DNA of 64,000 nucleotides from Hydrogenophaga sp. (GCF_030373245.1 NZ_JAUCZF010000004.1:186001-250000), one strand, 5' to 3'. Shown: positions 24,148-33,692, counted from the first letter of the stretch. The notes: generated from the sequence alone by a model not told the origin. A program made the numbers and translations.

Positions 24148-26796
24148 TCAACCCACCTTCCCATCGATCAAGCTGGCGTCTGACCCGCTGCCTTCGATGC
24201 GAGGGCTGAGCAGAGAAGGGCTTGCCGAGAGCGGCGATGACGTTCCCAGTCGAGAAGCTTCGCTCAACGTAAAGCGAAACGTCGCTCCGGCACCCGGCTC
24301 GGCCTCTCCACGGATGCTGCCGCCGTGCCGCTCCACGATGCGGTGCACCGTGGCCAGGCCGATGCCTGTGCCCTCGAATTCGCTGGGCATGTGCAGGCGC
24401 TGAAAGGGCTTGAAGAGCTTGTCCACCTGGGCCATATCGAAGCCCACGCCGTTGTCCCTAACGAAGAGTTCGCCGGGCCCGCCTGTCTCGCCGCCCAGCT
24501 GGCCCAGTTCAATCAGCGGATCGGTCCGTTTGCTGGTGTATTTCACCGAGTTGCCGAGCAGATTCTCCAGGGCAATGCGAACCAGTCGTTCGTCGCAATG
24601 TAAGGTCAGGCCGGGCGCAATCTGCCAGCGCAGAGCACGTTCGGGGTACTTCTCTTGTTCGCTCATCATGATCTGGTTCGCGAGAGCGCTCAAGTCCACC
24701 GGTGACAGCTCGAGCCGACCCTGACTGACCCGCGCCAGCGCCAGCAGATCGGCGATCAGGGCGCTCATTCGGCGGGTCGCACCGAGCACGCGCTCGAACA
24801 GCATCTGCTCCTCAGGCTGCAGGCGCCCGCCCAGCTGCTCGCCCAGCAACCGGGTGAAGCCGTCGATTGTGCGCAACGGCGACTTGAGATCGTGTGACAC
24901 CGAGTAGGCGAAGGAGTCCAGCTCGGCGTTGAGCTTCTGCAACTCGGTCGTGCGGTCGTGCACCCGCCGCTCCAGCCCGGCATTGAGGCGCTGGATCTCG
25001 CGGTCGCGATGCAGGCGGACCAGCTCGGCGTTGGCCCGGCTGGCGAAAATCGCAATCAGGGCGCGGGCCTCGCTACCCAGTTGCACGGGCTGGCGCCAGT
25101 ACGCGTTGAGCAGACCGATCGGCGTGCCGTCTTCATCGCGAAGCGACTGGCCGATGTAGGCCTGAAAACCCTCGCTGGTGATGATCGGGTGCTGTGCGAA
25201 TTGCTGCGCAACTCCGCTTTCAAAGACACACAGATCGGGCTGGTCCAGCGCTGCGGCGCAAGGAGAGCCCGCGAGCGGGACGGTGAGGTTGTTGCCAGGG
25301 ATGCCATCCCTCCAGACGGCGAGGGTACGCAGGTGCTCGTTGCTATCCAGTTCACCCACGCTGACCATGTCGGCGCCAATCGCCTGCGCCATGTGCAGCG
25401 TGAGTGCGCTGAACAAGGCGTCGCCAATCGGGCCAGCCATGCCGCTGCTGAGCGCCATCAGCTGGGCTTCGCGGCGCTTTTCTTCGGTGGTGTTGACAAA
25501 GCAGGAAAGGATGCAATCTTCGCCGTCGATCTCGATCCGCTCGGCCCACATCTTGGCGTCGATCAGCTGGCCATCGGCGTGCCGCATGCGGGTTTCATAG
25601 CCGCTCACATGACCTTCTCGCAGGATGCGCGCAATGAACGCCTGGCGCTCCTGCGGGCTCAGCCAGCCACCGGTGTCGAGGGTGGATTTGCCCAGAAGCT
25701 CTTGGCGCTGCAGACCCTGCACGGGATCGCGTGCCTGATTCACCTCCACGAAGGTGCCATCGCTCAGCCGGGTGATGGTCATCTTCAGCGGACTGAAGTT
25801 GAACGCCTTTGCAAACCGCTCTTCGGAGCGCTTCAGCTTTTCCAGTGCCAGCGTCTGCGCGCTGACATCGGTGACCGTGGTGATGATCAGCTTGTCCTCG
25901 GGGTCGTTGCCCATTTCGCTGCAGAGCAGCGCGTCGAAGGTGGTGCCGTCCGTGCGCAGGCCTTTGCACTGGAAATCGAGCACGTGGCGATGCTCCAACA
26001 GACGTTGCACGTAGGCGTCGCGTTGCCTGGCATCGGCCCAGAGAGCTGTGTCGTCACGGCCCTCGATCTGATCACGCGCAATGCCATAGCAGCGCTCGAA
26101 CGCCGGATTGACATCCAGGATCAGACCATTGCGCGCCGACTGCGCCAGCATGGGCGTCGGGCTCGTGCGGAAGATGTGCGCAAAGCGCTCCAGGCTGCGG
26201 TCGCGCTCGCGCTCGGCACTTTGGCGCGCTTCAAGTGCTTTCAGCAATTGCTCTTGGGCTCGCCAGGTTCTTTCGCGGGCGTAGTAGACCACGAGGGCGA
26301 TCACGGTGAAGATCGTCAGATAAGAGATCAAGGTTCTGAGGTCAACCTTCATCGATGGCGCCGTCATCAATCCCTGTTGCTCGACCCACAGGAGAATCGG
26401 CAGGGCGAGGAAGGTGAATAGCATTGAACCAATGAGGTCCGCGCGACCAAGGAAGATGCCGGCCGTGACCACAGCGGCTGCGAACATCATGACCCCCGGC
26501 GAGCGCAGGGAGCCAAACACGATGACCGATGCCACCGCCGCCAACAGCACCCCGGTCACCATCAGCCGCGCGACCAGACGGACATGCCCGCGACGAAGCA
26601 GAACGACGGCGATACCACCCAGCACGCAAATCATCGCGGGCGAAATGAAGTTTCGCGGCGTGACTGAAAAGAAATACATGTAGATCGCCAGCAGGCCGCC
26701 GCTGGAGGCCATCAACATGGCAACCAGTTTCAGCGTGGGCAGGGCGGCTGCGTCCAGCGCTGCAGTGGCGGTGGACGCACGAGTTTCAGGTTTCAA
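24148..26796 (-). CDS. Membrane-bound PAS/GAF sensor histidine kinase (copy 2)
   Basis: This 882-residue paralogue of the next gene has about six helices (residues 20-170), PAS (RFAHIFRTSPTPML...), PAS (RSEERFAKAFNFSPLKMTI...), GAF-like (FSALTLHMAQAIGADM...IGLLNAYW), HisKA (YSVSHDLKSPLRTIDGF) and HATPase (LENLLGNSVKYTS, DNGVGFDMAQVDKLF, GTGIGLATV). A 30-residue Ser-rich tail is extra. The frame opens with TTG at 26796 after an in-frame stop and has no clear ribosome site; an ATG at 26718, just before the first helix, is an alternative. The signal sensed is unknown. The cognate regulator must be encoded elsewhere. Confidence 0.82.
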   Translation of the reverse strand: MKPETRASTATAALDAAALPTLKLVAMLMASSGGLLAIYMYFFSVTPRNFISPAMICVLGGIAVVLLRRGHVRLVARLMVTGVLLAAVASVIVFGSLRSPGVMMFAAAVVTAGIFLGRADLIGSMLFTFLALPILLWVEQQGLMTAPSMKVDLRTLISYLTIFTVIALVVYYARERTWRAQEQLLKALEARQSAERERDRSLERFAHIFRTSPTPMLAQSARNGLILDVNPAFERCYGIARDQIEGRDDTALWADARQRDAYVQRLLEHRHVLDFQCKGLRTDGTTFDALLCSEMGNDPEDKLIITTVTDVSAQTLALEKLKRSEERFAKAFNFSPLKMTITRLSDGTFVEVNQARDPVQGLQRQELLGKSTLDTGGWLSPQERQAFIARILREGHVSGYETRMRHADGQLIDAKMWAERIEIDGEDCILSCFVNTTEEKRREAQLMALSSGMAGPIGDALFSALTLHMAQAIGADMVSVGELDSNEHLRTLAVWRDGIPGNNLTVPLAGSPCAAALDQPDLCVFESGVAQQFAQHPIITSEGFQAYIGQSLRDEDGTPIGLLNAYWRQPVQLGSEARALIAIFASRANAELVRLHRDREIQRLNAGLERRVHDRTTELQKLNAELDSFAYSVSHDLKSPLRTIDGFTRLLGEQLGGRLQPEEQMLFERVLGATRRMSALIADLLALARVSQGRLELSPVDLSALANQIMMSEQEKYPERALRWQIAPGLTLHCDERLVRIALENLLGNSVKYTSKRTDPLIELGQLGGETGGPGELFVRDNGVGFDMAQVDKLFKPFQRLHMPSEFEGTGIGLATVHRIVERHGGSIRGEAEPGAGATFRFTLSEASRLGTSSPLSASPSLLSPRIEGSGSDASLIDGKVG

Positions 26797-26890
26797 AGCA
26801 GTTGGACAGATTTAATTGAAACTTCCTGGTTTCCCGATGCACGGGGCGGCGGACTGCTTTCTTATTGACATCGACTCAGCGCCAAGCAAC

Positions 26891-27742
26891 TTAAGTCCGG
26901 GCGCAGGGAAGCCCCGGTGTGTTGCACCACTCACTCCAGCTGCCGGGAAACAGGGCTGTCCTTCCCAGCCCGGCCAACTCCATGGCCAGCAGATTGGGGA
27001 TGGCGCTCACGCCGCTGCCGCAGTGATGCACCACCGTCATCGGGTCGCGGCCAGCCAGCAGGCGCTCGAACTCGGCGCGCAGCTGGGCAGTTGGCTTGAA
27101 CCGGCCATCAGGCCCAATGTTGTCGGCAAAAGGCCGGTTGAGCGCCCCGGGAATGTGGCCCGCCACCGGATCGAGCGGCTCGACCTCACCGCGAAAGCGG
27201 GCGCTGGCACGGGCGTCGACCAGGGTCTGTGCGGGATCGCCCAGGCGCTTCGTCAGGTCCGCGGTGTGCAGGACCTTCACCAGCGGTTCACCCAGTACGA
27301 AATTGCCTTCCGCGCAGGGATCGGCAGAGCCAGTCACCACCGCACCGCCCGCTGCTTGCCAGGCGGCGAGACCGCCGTCGAGAACCGCCACCGGCTCGTG
27401 GCCGCACCATTTGAGCATCCACCAAAGCCTGCCACAGTAGTTCGCACCCTGGCGGTCATAGACTACTGCCTGCATGCCGACGTTGAGGCCCTGGCGGCGA
27501 AGCCAGGTGGCGAAATGGGAGCGATCAGGCAGGGGATGGCGGCCACCACTGGCGTTGTGCGCGGGATCGTGGCCACTGAGGTCGTGGTTCAGGTCGGCGA
27601 ACACCGCCCCCGGCAAGTGGGCAGACTGGAATTGCTCGGCGCCGGCGGCTGGATCGGTCAGGTTGGAGCTGCAATCGAAGATCCGGACGGACGCGGGATC
27701 CAGGGCCTGCAACTCCTCTGGGGAAATCAGGGTGGCATACAT
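26891..27742 (-). CDS. sseA: 3-mercaptopyruvate sulfurtransferase (two rhodanese domains)
   Basis: This 283-residue cytosolic enzyme moves sulfur from 3-mercaptopyruvate to a thiol or cyanide acceptor. It has two rhodanese domains. The N-terminal one is inactive (VVYDRQGANYCGRLWWML) and the C-terminal one has the active loop HHCGSGVSA, close to the CGSGVTA signature that marks mercaptopyruvate rather than thiosulfate sulfurtransferases. AGHIPGALN is the substrate-proximal motif. Two ATGs compete, at 27748 and 27742. The second is 7 nt after CACAAT and fits the leaderless pattern seen elsewhere in the window, so it is used here. Confidence 0.85.
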   Translation of the reverse strand: MYATLISPEELQALDPASVRIFDCSSNLTDPAAGAEQFQSAHLPGAVFADLNHDLSGHDPAHNASGGRHPLPDRSHFATWLRRQGLNVGMQAVVYDRQGANYCGRLWWMLKWCGHEPVAVLDGGLAAWQAAGGAVVTGSADPCAEGNFVLGEPLVKVLHTADLTKRLGDPAQTLVDARASARFRGEVEPLDPVAGHIPGALNRPFADNIGPDGRFKPTAQLRAEFERLLAGRDPMTVVHHCGSGVSAIPNLLAMELAGLGRTALFPGSWSEWCNTPGLPCART

Positions 27743-27828
27743 ACGCATGATTGTGCGCCGCTCGCCGACACCTCGGTATTCCACCAAAGTGTTAGTGGCG
27801 CGGTGTCCGCGTGCAGGCTGTCACGCGC

Positions 27829-28704
27829 TCAGTGACCTTCGGCCGGCGCGTTTGGAATGGCCCGTGCCCTCAGCACGGTGGCGGTGATGCCGCTGAAGAT
27901 GATCAGCCCCATCCCCAGCCAGCCGATCCAGGGCAATTCGTCACCGAACAGCGTCAGGCTGTAAAAGCCTGCGAAGACAATGCCCGAGTACTGCAGGTTG
28001 GCCACCACCATGGTGGCGCCACGCGAGTAGGCGCGGGTCATGCAGAGCTGGCCAAACACCGCCAGCAAGCCGATGGGCAGCAGCCACAGGGCACTGGGCC
28101 AATGCCAGGCGTTGACGCCCGCAAACGCCATTCCGAAGGCGCCGGCCACCACCGCCGCAATCGAGAAGTAGAAGACGGTGCGGCTTTCCGGTTCGCCAGC
28201 GCGCGCCAGGGCTGCCACCTGCAGGTAGGCAAACGCCGAGAAGATGCCGGAAAACAGGCCGACCAGCGCGCCGGTCATTTGCTCCGGGTTGAAGGTGGGG
28301 CGCAGCATGAGGGCCACGCCGGCAAACCCGATCAGCACCGTGATGAACAGCGGGCTCTGGTGGCGCAGCGGCATCTGGTTTTTCTGCATCAGCACCGCAC
28401 CACCGAGCAAAAATGCCGCGATCCAGATGCTGCTCATGTAGTTCAGCGTCACCGCAGTGGCCAGCGGCAGGGCGGCGATGGCATAGAACCAAGAGGTGAG
28501 CGCGATCACGCCCACCAGGCTGCGCCAGAAATGCATCATGGGCAGGCGGGTGCGCAGCGAAACGCCTCTCGCGCGCGTAAGCAGGATCAAGAAAATCATG
28601 CCCACCAGGCCGCGGTAGAAGACGATCTCGAAGCTGTTGAAGTGGTCGGACGCGTACTTGATGCACACGCCCATGGTCGCAAAAAAGAAGGACGCGAGCA
28701 GCAT
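27829..28704 (-). CDS. DMT-superfamily (EamA) transporter
   Basis: This inner-membrane protein of 291 residues has ten hydrophobic helices in two EamA halves (for example LASFFFATMGVCIKYAS and FSGIFSAFAYLQVAAL). Members export metabolites; the substrate is unknown. The N-terminus is odd. Relatives, as I recall, begin with a few residues before MLLAS, and here the in-frame codons upstream read I-Q-A-L-W after a stop, with ATT at 28719 where a start might be expected. Repeat copy C begins only a few bases beyond that, so its insertion may have removed the original start, leaving the ATG at 28704 (or ATT at 28719) to be used. Confidence 0.82.
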   Translation of the reverse strand: MLLASFFFATMGVCIKYASDHFNSFEIVFYRGLVGMIFLILLTRARGVSLRTRLPMMHFWRSLVGVIALTSWFYAIAALPLATAVTLNYMSSIWIAAFLLGGAVLMQKNQMPLRHQSPLFITVLIGFAGVALMLRPTFNPEQMTGALVGLFSGIFSAFAYLQVAALARAGEPESRTVFYFSIAAVVAGAFGMAFAGVNAWHWPSALWLLPIGLLAVFGQLCMTRAYSRGATMVVANLQYSGIVFAGFYSLTLFGDELPWIGWLGMGLIIFSGITATVLRARAIPNAPAEGH

Positions 28705-28725
28705 CCAGAGGGCTTGAATTTTCTA

Positions 28726-28806
28726 TCCCCCCTGCGCCGCCTGCGGCGTCACCCCCCCAGGGGGGCGCCACTGGCAGCCCGGCAAAGCCGGTTCTGCGGT
28801 GGCCTG
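28726..28806 (-). repeat. GC-rich intergenic repeat, copy C
   Basis: It has the same orientation as copy B. On the plus strand it reads C-run, GCGCCGCCTGCGGCGTC hairpin, CCCCCCCAGGGGGG hairpin, CCGGCAAAGCCGG hairpin, then TTCTGCGGTGGCC. It forms a large inverted repeat with copy D, about 40 bp away. Confidence 0.82.
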
Positions 28807-28846
28807 AAAAAATCGTCGAGGCATGGTGGGCATTCAGCCTAGTGGC

Positions 28847-28921
28847 GCAGCGGAACCGGCTCAGCCGGGCCGCATTGCGCCGCCCCTCTGGGGGGGTGAC
28901 GCCGAAGGCGGCGCGGGGGGG
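28847..28921 (+). repeat. GC-rich intergenic repeat, copy D (encodes the end of the adjacent Rieske protein)
   Basis: It has the orientation of copy A: GCGGAACCGGCTCAGCCGGGCCGC, then a CCCCTCTGGGGGGG unit, then GCCGAAGGCGGCGCGGGGGG. The minus-strand oxygenase gene reads into it and takes its stop codon from it. Confidence 0.82.
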
Positions 28922-30051
28922 AGCTTTTTGGAATACCACTCGTGAAAGTGCTGCATGCCGTCTTCCATCGGACTCTGGTACGGCCCCACCTCGTTGTCGC
29001 CTCGCGCCAGCAAGGCCTGGCGCCCGGCATCCATGCGCTCGGCGATCTCGTCGTCTTCGATGCAGGTTTCCATGTAGGCCGCGCGCTGCGCCTCCACAAA
29101 CTCGCGCTCGAAGGCCGCGATTTCCTCCGGGTAGTAGAACTCGACCATGTTCAGCGTCTCGGTCGGGCTCACCGGGTGCAGGGTCGAGACCGTGAGCACA
29201 TGGGGGTACCACTCGATCATGATGTGCGGGTAGTAGGTGAGCCAGATGGCGCCATGGTCTGGTGGCTGACCGCTGCGGTATTGCATCAGCTGTTCGTGCC
29301 ATCGCTGGTAGGTCGGACTGCCGGCTTTGCCGAGCAGGTTTTGCGCACCCACCGTCTGCACCGAATACTCGGGTTTGAGTTCCCAGCGCAAATCCTCGCA
29401 GGTGACGAACTGGCCCAGACCGGGGTGAAACGGCCCCACGTGGTAATCCTCCAGGTAGACCTCGATGAAGGTCTTCCAGTTGTAGTGGCAGGTGTGCATC
29501 TCCACGTGATCAAGCACCATGCCGTCGAAGCTGAGCGCGGCGCGTGGCCCCATGCCCGCCAGATCGGTGGCAATGTCGCGCCCGTTGTCCTCAAACAGCA
29601 GGCCGTTCCACTCGCGCAGGCCATAGCGATTCAGGTCCAGGCAGGGATCTTGGGAAAAATGGGGCGCGCCGAGCAGATTGCCCAACGATGAGGAGCTTTG
29701 GCCACCGCTGTAGGTCCAGCGGTGCAGCGGGCAGACGATGTTGCCGCCCGCGCTCCCTGGCTGCGTGTTGCCGAGGTTGCCACGGCCTTTGAGCATGATG
29801 GCCTGGCGGTGGCGGCACACATTGGAGACAAGCTCCACGCCCCGTTCTGTGCGCACCAGGGCCCTGCCGCCTTTTTCCTGTGGCAGGGCGTGGTAGTCCC
29901 CCGGGTTGGGCACCGACAGCTGGTGCCCCACGTACCGGGGACCGCGCTGGAAGAGGGTTTCCATTTCGCGCTGGAACAGCGCTGGGTCGAAATAGCTGGA
30001 AACCGGGAGTTGGCTTCTGGCCTGCTGAAGTTGAAGACTTAAATCAGACAT
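28861..30051 (-). CDS. Rieske-type aromatic-ring-hydroxylating dioxygenase, alpha subunit
   Basis: This 396-residue oxygenase subunit has a Rieske [2Fe-2S] site, Cys79-x-His81 and Cys107-x2-His110 (CRHR, CPLHRW). A catalytic SRPBCC domain follows, in which NWKTFIEVYLEDYHVGPFHPGL supplies the mononuclear-iron histidines. It hydroxylates or demethylates an unknown substrate using electrons from a reductase encoded elsewhere; no beta subunit or ferredoxin gene is adjacent. CAGGACC precedes the ATG. Residues 377-396 (Pro/Ala/Arg-rich, starting LPPAPPSAS) are encoded inside repeat copy D, so the natural C-terminus has been replaced or extended by the repeat. Confidence 0.85.
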   Translation of the reverse strand: MSDLSLQLQQARSQLPVSSYFDPALFQREMETLFQRGPRYVGHQLSVPNPGDYHALPQEKGGRALVRTERGVELVSNVCRHRQAIMLKGRGNLGNTQPGSAGGNIVCPLHRWTYSGGQSSSSLGNLLGAPHFSQDPCLDLNRYGLREWNGLLFEDNGRDIATDLAGMGPRAALSFDGMVLDHVEMHTCHYNWKTFIEVYLEDYHVGPFHPGLGQFVTCEDLRWELKPEYSVQTVGAQNLLGKAGSPTYQRWHEQLMQYRSGQPPDHGAIWLTYYPHIMIEWYPHVLTVSTLHPVSPTETLNMVEFYYPEEIAAFEREFVEAQRAAYMETCIEDDEIAERMDAGRQALLARGDNEVGPYQSPMEDGMQHFHEWYSKKLPPAPPSASPPQRGGAMRPG

Positions 30052-30341
30052 AAGGTCCTGACCTAGAGACTCCCCCTATGAAGGGGCAGGGTGAGCGCTG
30101 CTCGAAAAGACGAATTCGCGCGGGATGGGTGAAGTGGTGCGTCCCTCCGGGCAGCCAGGGCCCGTCAGTAGAAAAAAATGAGGGGGGAGTGTACCCCAGG
30201 GGGTGAAAGAGTGCGCCCGCGACGGGCAAAGGGGCACAGGCTGGGCGCTCAGGGGCCGGAGGGCTAAAATCGAAACCGCGATCCAACCGGTCCGATGCTG
30301 TGCATAACAGACGCCCGACCGGGATCAACCACGACCATTGC
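30052..30341. other. Intergenic region between the divergent Rieske oxygenase and xseB genes
   Basis: About 290 bp with no convincing ORF, repeat copy or known riboswitch. The only element seen is TAAAAT at 30265-30270, a possible -10 for the xseB-ispA-dxs operon. A C/G-rich imperfect dyad lies around 30078-30096. Confidence 0.4.
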
Positions 30342-30608
30342 ATGACGCCCCCATCTTCCCGCGCCACCAAGACCGCCGCTCCCGCCACGGAGTCGGTGGC
30401 GATAGCGTCCAGCTACGAGGACGCGCTCACCGAGTTGGAGCAGCTCGTGTCCCAGCTCGATGCCGGGCAACTGCCGCTGGACCAGTTGCTGTCGCGCTAT
30501 CAGCGGGGCGCCCAGCTGCTGGCCTTCTGCCGCGAGCGGCTCGACGCGGTCGAAGACCAGATCAAAGTGCTCGAAGGTGGTGAGCTCAAGACCTGGACCG
30601 CGGATTGA
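30342..30608 (+). CDS. xseB: Exodeoxyribonuclease VII small subunit
   Basis: This 88-residue helical subunit of exonuclease VII degrades single-stranded DNA together with XseA. The family core is [52 protein letters not shown]. The first 20 residues are Ala/Thr-rich and disordered. The start is the ATG at 30342; a GTG/ATG extension to 30300 is not conserved. It leads the xseB-ispA-dxs operon; xseA is not in the window. Confidence 0.9.
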   Translation: MTPPSSRATKTAAPATESVAIASSYEDALTELEQLVSQLDAGQLPLDQLLSRYQRGAQLLAFCRERLDAVEDQIKVLEGGELKTWTAD

Positions 30609-31507
30609 ACCACCCAAGCGACACCCAGGCACAGGTCGAGCTCTGGCGCAGCGAGCGCCAGACCGCCGTGGAGCGCGCCTTGTCGACCTGGGTTGTGAGC
30701 GATGCGCCCGGCGGTCTCGGCGAGGCCATGCGCTACGCGGTGCTTGATGGTGGCAAGCGGCTGCGCCCCCTTCTGGTGCTGGGCACCAGCGAGGCGGTGG
30801 GCGGCGCGACCGAGGCAGCGATGCGCGCGGCCTGCGCGGTGGAGCTGATCCACGCCTACTCCCTGGTGCACGACGACATGCCGTGCATGGACAACGATGT
30901 GCTGCGTCGGGGCAAACCCACGGTGCACGTGCAATTCGGTGAGGCCCAGGCCTTGCTGGTGGGCGATGCGCTGCAGGCGCTGGCCTTCGAGCTTCTGGTG
31001 CCCGAGTCCAGCGTCGAGCCTCGGCTGGCGAGCGACTTGTGTCGCCTGTTGGCGCGTGCGGCTGGCGCCCAGGGCATGGCGGGTGGGCAGGCGGTGGACC
31101 TGGCCAGCATCGGTCTGGCGCTGGACCAGACTGCGCTGGAGCGCATGCACCGCCTCAAGACCGGGGCCCTGCTGCAGGCCAGCGTCCTGATGGGCGCGGC
31201 CTGCGGCCATGTCAACGCAACGACCACCGAGCAACTGCGGCGCTTCGGCGCTGCATTGGGCCTTGCCTTTCAGGTCGTCGACGATGTGCTCGACGTCACC
31301 GCCGACGCCGCCACCCTTGGCAAGACCGCAGGCAAAGACGCCGCAGCCGACAAGCCCACTTTTGTCGCGCTGATGGGTCTGCAGGCGGCCCAGGCCTATG
31401 CCGATCGGCTGCTGTCTCAGGCCCACGAGGCCCTGCAAGCTACCGGGCTCGCCCGCGTCGAGCCCCTGCACGCGCTGACCGACTGGGTCGGCCGTCGTAC
31501 CCATTGA
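30605..31507 (+). CDS. ispA: Farnesyl diphosphate synthase (geranyltranstransferase)
   Basis: This 300-residue enzyme condenses dimethylallyl and isopentenyl diphosphates to farnesyl diphosphate, feeding ubiquinone and undecaprenyl synthesis. The first Asp-rich motif is [10 protein letters not shown], the second [10 protein letters not shown], and GGKRLRPLL near the N-terminus binds isopentenyl diphosphate. The start is TTG at 30605, which overlaps the xseB stop as TTGA, so translation is coupled. It is followed by dxs after 17 nt. Confidence 0.92.
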   Translation: MNHPSDTQAQVELWRSERQTAVERALSTWVVSDAPGGLGEAMRYAVLDGGKRLRPLLVLGTSEAVGGATEAAMRAACAVELIHAYSLVHDDMPCMDNDVLRRGKPTVHVQFGEAQALLVGDALQALAFELLVPESSVEPRLASDLCRLLARAAGAQGMAGGQAVDLASIGLALDQTALERMHRLKTGALLQASVLMGAACGHVNATTTEQLRRFGAALGLAFQVVDDVLDVTADAATLGKTAGKDAAADKPTFVALMGLQAAQAYADRLLSQAHEALQATGLARVEPLHALTDWVGRRTH

Positions 31508-31524
31508 ACACTGGACACCGCCAC

Positions 31525-33420
31525 ATGAGTGCACTGCTTTCCACCATCGAGTCGCCCGCCGACCTGCGCAAGCTGGCACGCCATCAGTTGCCGCCATTGG
31601 CTGACGAACTGCGCGACTTTCTGCTGCACAGCGTCGCGCGCACCGGCGGTCACCTCAGCTCCAACCTGGGCACGGTGGAGCTGACGGTTGCATTGCACTA
31701 CGTGTTCAACACGCCCGAAGACCGGCTGGTGTGGGACGTGGGTCACCAGACCTACCCGCACAAGATCCTGACCGGGCGGCGCGACCGCATGGACACCTTG
31801 CGCCAGCTCGACGGCATCAGCGGTTTTCCGCGCCGCGATGAAAGCGAGTACGACACCTTTGGCACTGCGCATTCGTCGACCAGCATCTCGGCCGCCCTGG
31901 GCATGGCGCTGGCCGCCAAGATCAAAGGCGAAAACCGCAATGCCGTGGCCATCATCGGTGACGGTGCCATGTCGGCCGGCATGGCGTTTGAAGCCTTGAA
32001 CAACGCCGGCGTGGCCGATGGCCGCCTGCTGGTGGTGCTCAACGACAACGACATGTCGATCTCTCCGCCGGTGGGAGCCCTCAACCGCTACCTGGCGCAG
32101 CTCATGAGCGGCCAGTTCTATGCGGCGGCCAAAAGCGTGGGCAAGCAAGTGCTGCGCAACGCGCCGCCGCTGTTCGAACTGGCCAAGCGGCTGGAGGAGC
32201 AGGCCAAGGGCATGGTGGTGCCGGCCACGCTGTTCGAGAAGTTCGGCTTCAACTACATCGGGCCCATCGATGGCCATGACCTCGACTCGCTGATCCCCAC
32301 GCTGGAAAACATCCGCCACTTGCTGGAGCACGACAGCGGCCCACAGTTCCTGCACGTCGTGACCAAAAAAGGGCAGGGTTACAAGCTGGCTGAGGCCGAT
32401 CCCGTGGCCTACCATGGTCCGGGCAAGTTCGATCCGGCGGTGGGTCTCACCAAACCCGCCACCGCGCCCAAGACCACCTTCACCCAGGTTTTTGGTCAAT
32501 GGCTGTGCGACATGGCGGCGGCCGACCCGCGCCTGGTCGGCATCACGCCCGCCATGCGCGAGGGTTCGGGCATGGTCGAGTTCGAGCGGCGATTCCCCGC
32601 GCGCTATTTCGATGTGGGCATCGCCGAACAGCACGCGGTGACGTTTGCCGCCGGTCTCGCTTGCGAAGGCCTCAAGCCCGTGGTTGCGATCTACTCCACT
32701 TTTCTCCAGCGCGGCTACGACCAGTTCATCCACGACGTGGCGCTGCAAAACCTGCCGGTGGTGTTTGCGCTTGATCGCGCGGGCATCGTCGGTGCCGACG
32801 GCGCTACCCACGCCGGCGCTTACGACATCGCCTACCTGCGCTGCATCCCCAACATGGCGGTGGCCTGTCCGTCTGACGAGGCCGAATGCCGCCAGCTGCT
32901 GAGCACGGCGTTTGCGCGCGAACATCCGGTGGCGGTGCGCTACCCGCGAGGAGCCGGCATCGGTGCATCTCAGCCTGCTGGTCTGGAGCCGTTGCCCTAT
33001 GGGCGGGGCGAGTGGACGCGCAAAGGGCGCGGCGTGGCGATCCTGGCTTTTGGTACCCTGCTGCACCCCGCGCTGGCCGCAGCCGACCGACTGGGCGCCA
33101 GCGTGGCCAACATGCGCTGGGCCAAGCCGCTGGACCTGGAGCTGCTGCGCGAACTCGCGCACACCCACGAGGCACTGGTGACGCTGGAAGAGGGTTGTAT
33201 CCAGGGTGGTGCAGGTTCGGCGGTACTTGAAGCGCTGCAGGCCGATGGGTTGAACCTGCCGGTGTTGCAGCTTGGTTTGCCCGATGAGTTTGTCGAACAT
33301 GGCGACCCGGCCAAGTTGCTGTCCATGCTGGGGCTGGATGCCGGGGGCATCGAGCGCTCGGTGCGGAACCGGTTTGCATCCTTCCTGGACGCCGCACCCG
33401 GTCTCAAGGCAGTGGGCTGA
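31525..33420 (+). CDS. dxs: 1-deoxy-D-xylulose-5-phosphate synthase
   Basis: This 631-residue thiamine-diphosphate enzyme joins pyruvate and glyceraldehyde 3-phosphate, the first and often limiting step of the methylerythritol phosphate pathway. The ThDP/Mg motif is [18 protein letters not shown] ... [18 protein letters not shown] and [10 protein letters not shown] are substrate-site motifs, and the transketolase C-domain carries [13 protein letters not shown] and [10 protein letters not shown]. Placed with ispA, it supplies isopentenyl diphosphate for the prenyl chain made by its neighbour. No terminator with a T-run was found after it. Confidence 0.96.
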   Translation: MSALLSTIESPADLRKLARHQLPPLADELRDFLLHSVARTGGHLSSNLGTVELTVALHYVFNTPEDRLVWDVGHQTYPHKILTGRRDRMDTLRQLDGISGFPRRDESEYDTFGTAHSSTSISAALGMALAAKIKGENRNAVAIIGDGAMSAGMAFEALNNAGVADGRLLVVLNDNDMSISPPVGALNRYLAQLMSGQFYAAAKSVGKQVLRNAPPLFELAKRLEEQAKGMVVPATLFEKFGFNYIGPIDGHDLDSLIPTLENIRHLLEHDSGPQFLHVVTKKGQGYKLAEADPVAYHGPGKFDPAVGLTKPATAPKTTFTQVFGQWLCDMAAADPRLVGITPAMREGSGMVEFERRFPARYFDVGIAEQHAVTFAAGLACEGLKPVVAIYSTFLQRGYDQFIHDVALQNLPVVFALDRAGIVGADGATHAGAYDIAYLRCIPNMAVACPSDEAECRQLLSTAFAREHPVAVRYPRGAGIGASQPAGLEPLPYGRGEWTRKGRGVAILAFGTLLHPALAAADRLGASVANMRWAKPLDLELLRELAHTHEALVTLEEGCIQGGAGSAVLEALQADGLNLPVLQLGLPDEFVEHGDPAKLLSMLGLDAGGIERSVRNRFASFLDAAPGLKAVG

Positions 33421-33605
33421 GCGCCACCACCGCGCACAAGGGCGGTGCCCGCCGCTCTGGGTCCAGATGTGCGCGTGAGCAAATTTCAGGGGTAGGTTGA
33501 AGCAATTTGCAGCCCTCGGGAAAAGCGCCAAAATACCTTGTGGCTCAAGGGATTTCTGGTCCCTTCCCAAGGGAAAACCCGTGCGGTTCGGGAGGGTGCG
33601 ATCCT

Positions 33606-33611
33606 TACAAT
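33606..33611 (+). promoter_or_regulatory. Possible -10 element for the TRAP binding-protein gene
   Basis: TACAAT lies about 80 nt before the ATG at 33693, which unlike the leaderless genes does have a Shine-Dalgarno GGAG (33679-33682). The rest of the 272-bp gap after dxs shows nothing recognisable. Confidence 0.35.
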
Positions 33612-33692
33612 GCACGGGCCTAAGCGCCTTGCCCTGCTCACCTTATCCGGTGAGTGTGTCGAGTTAAACCCTCAAAATGGAGTAGCAACACC

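Noticed and set aside
30052-30341. A riboswitch in the gap between the Rieske oxygenase and xseB
   Set aside because: I looked for glycine- and TPP-type signatures on both strands because of the flanking genes (dxs uses ThDP) and found no conserved core.
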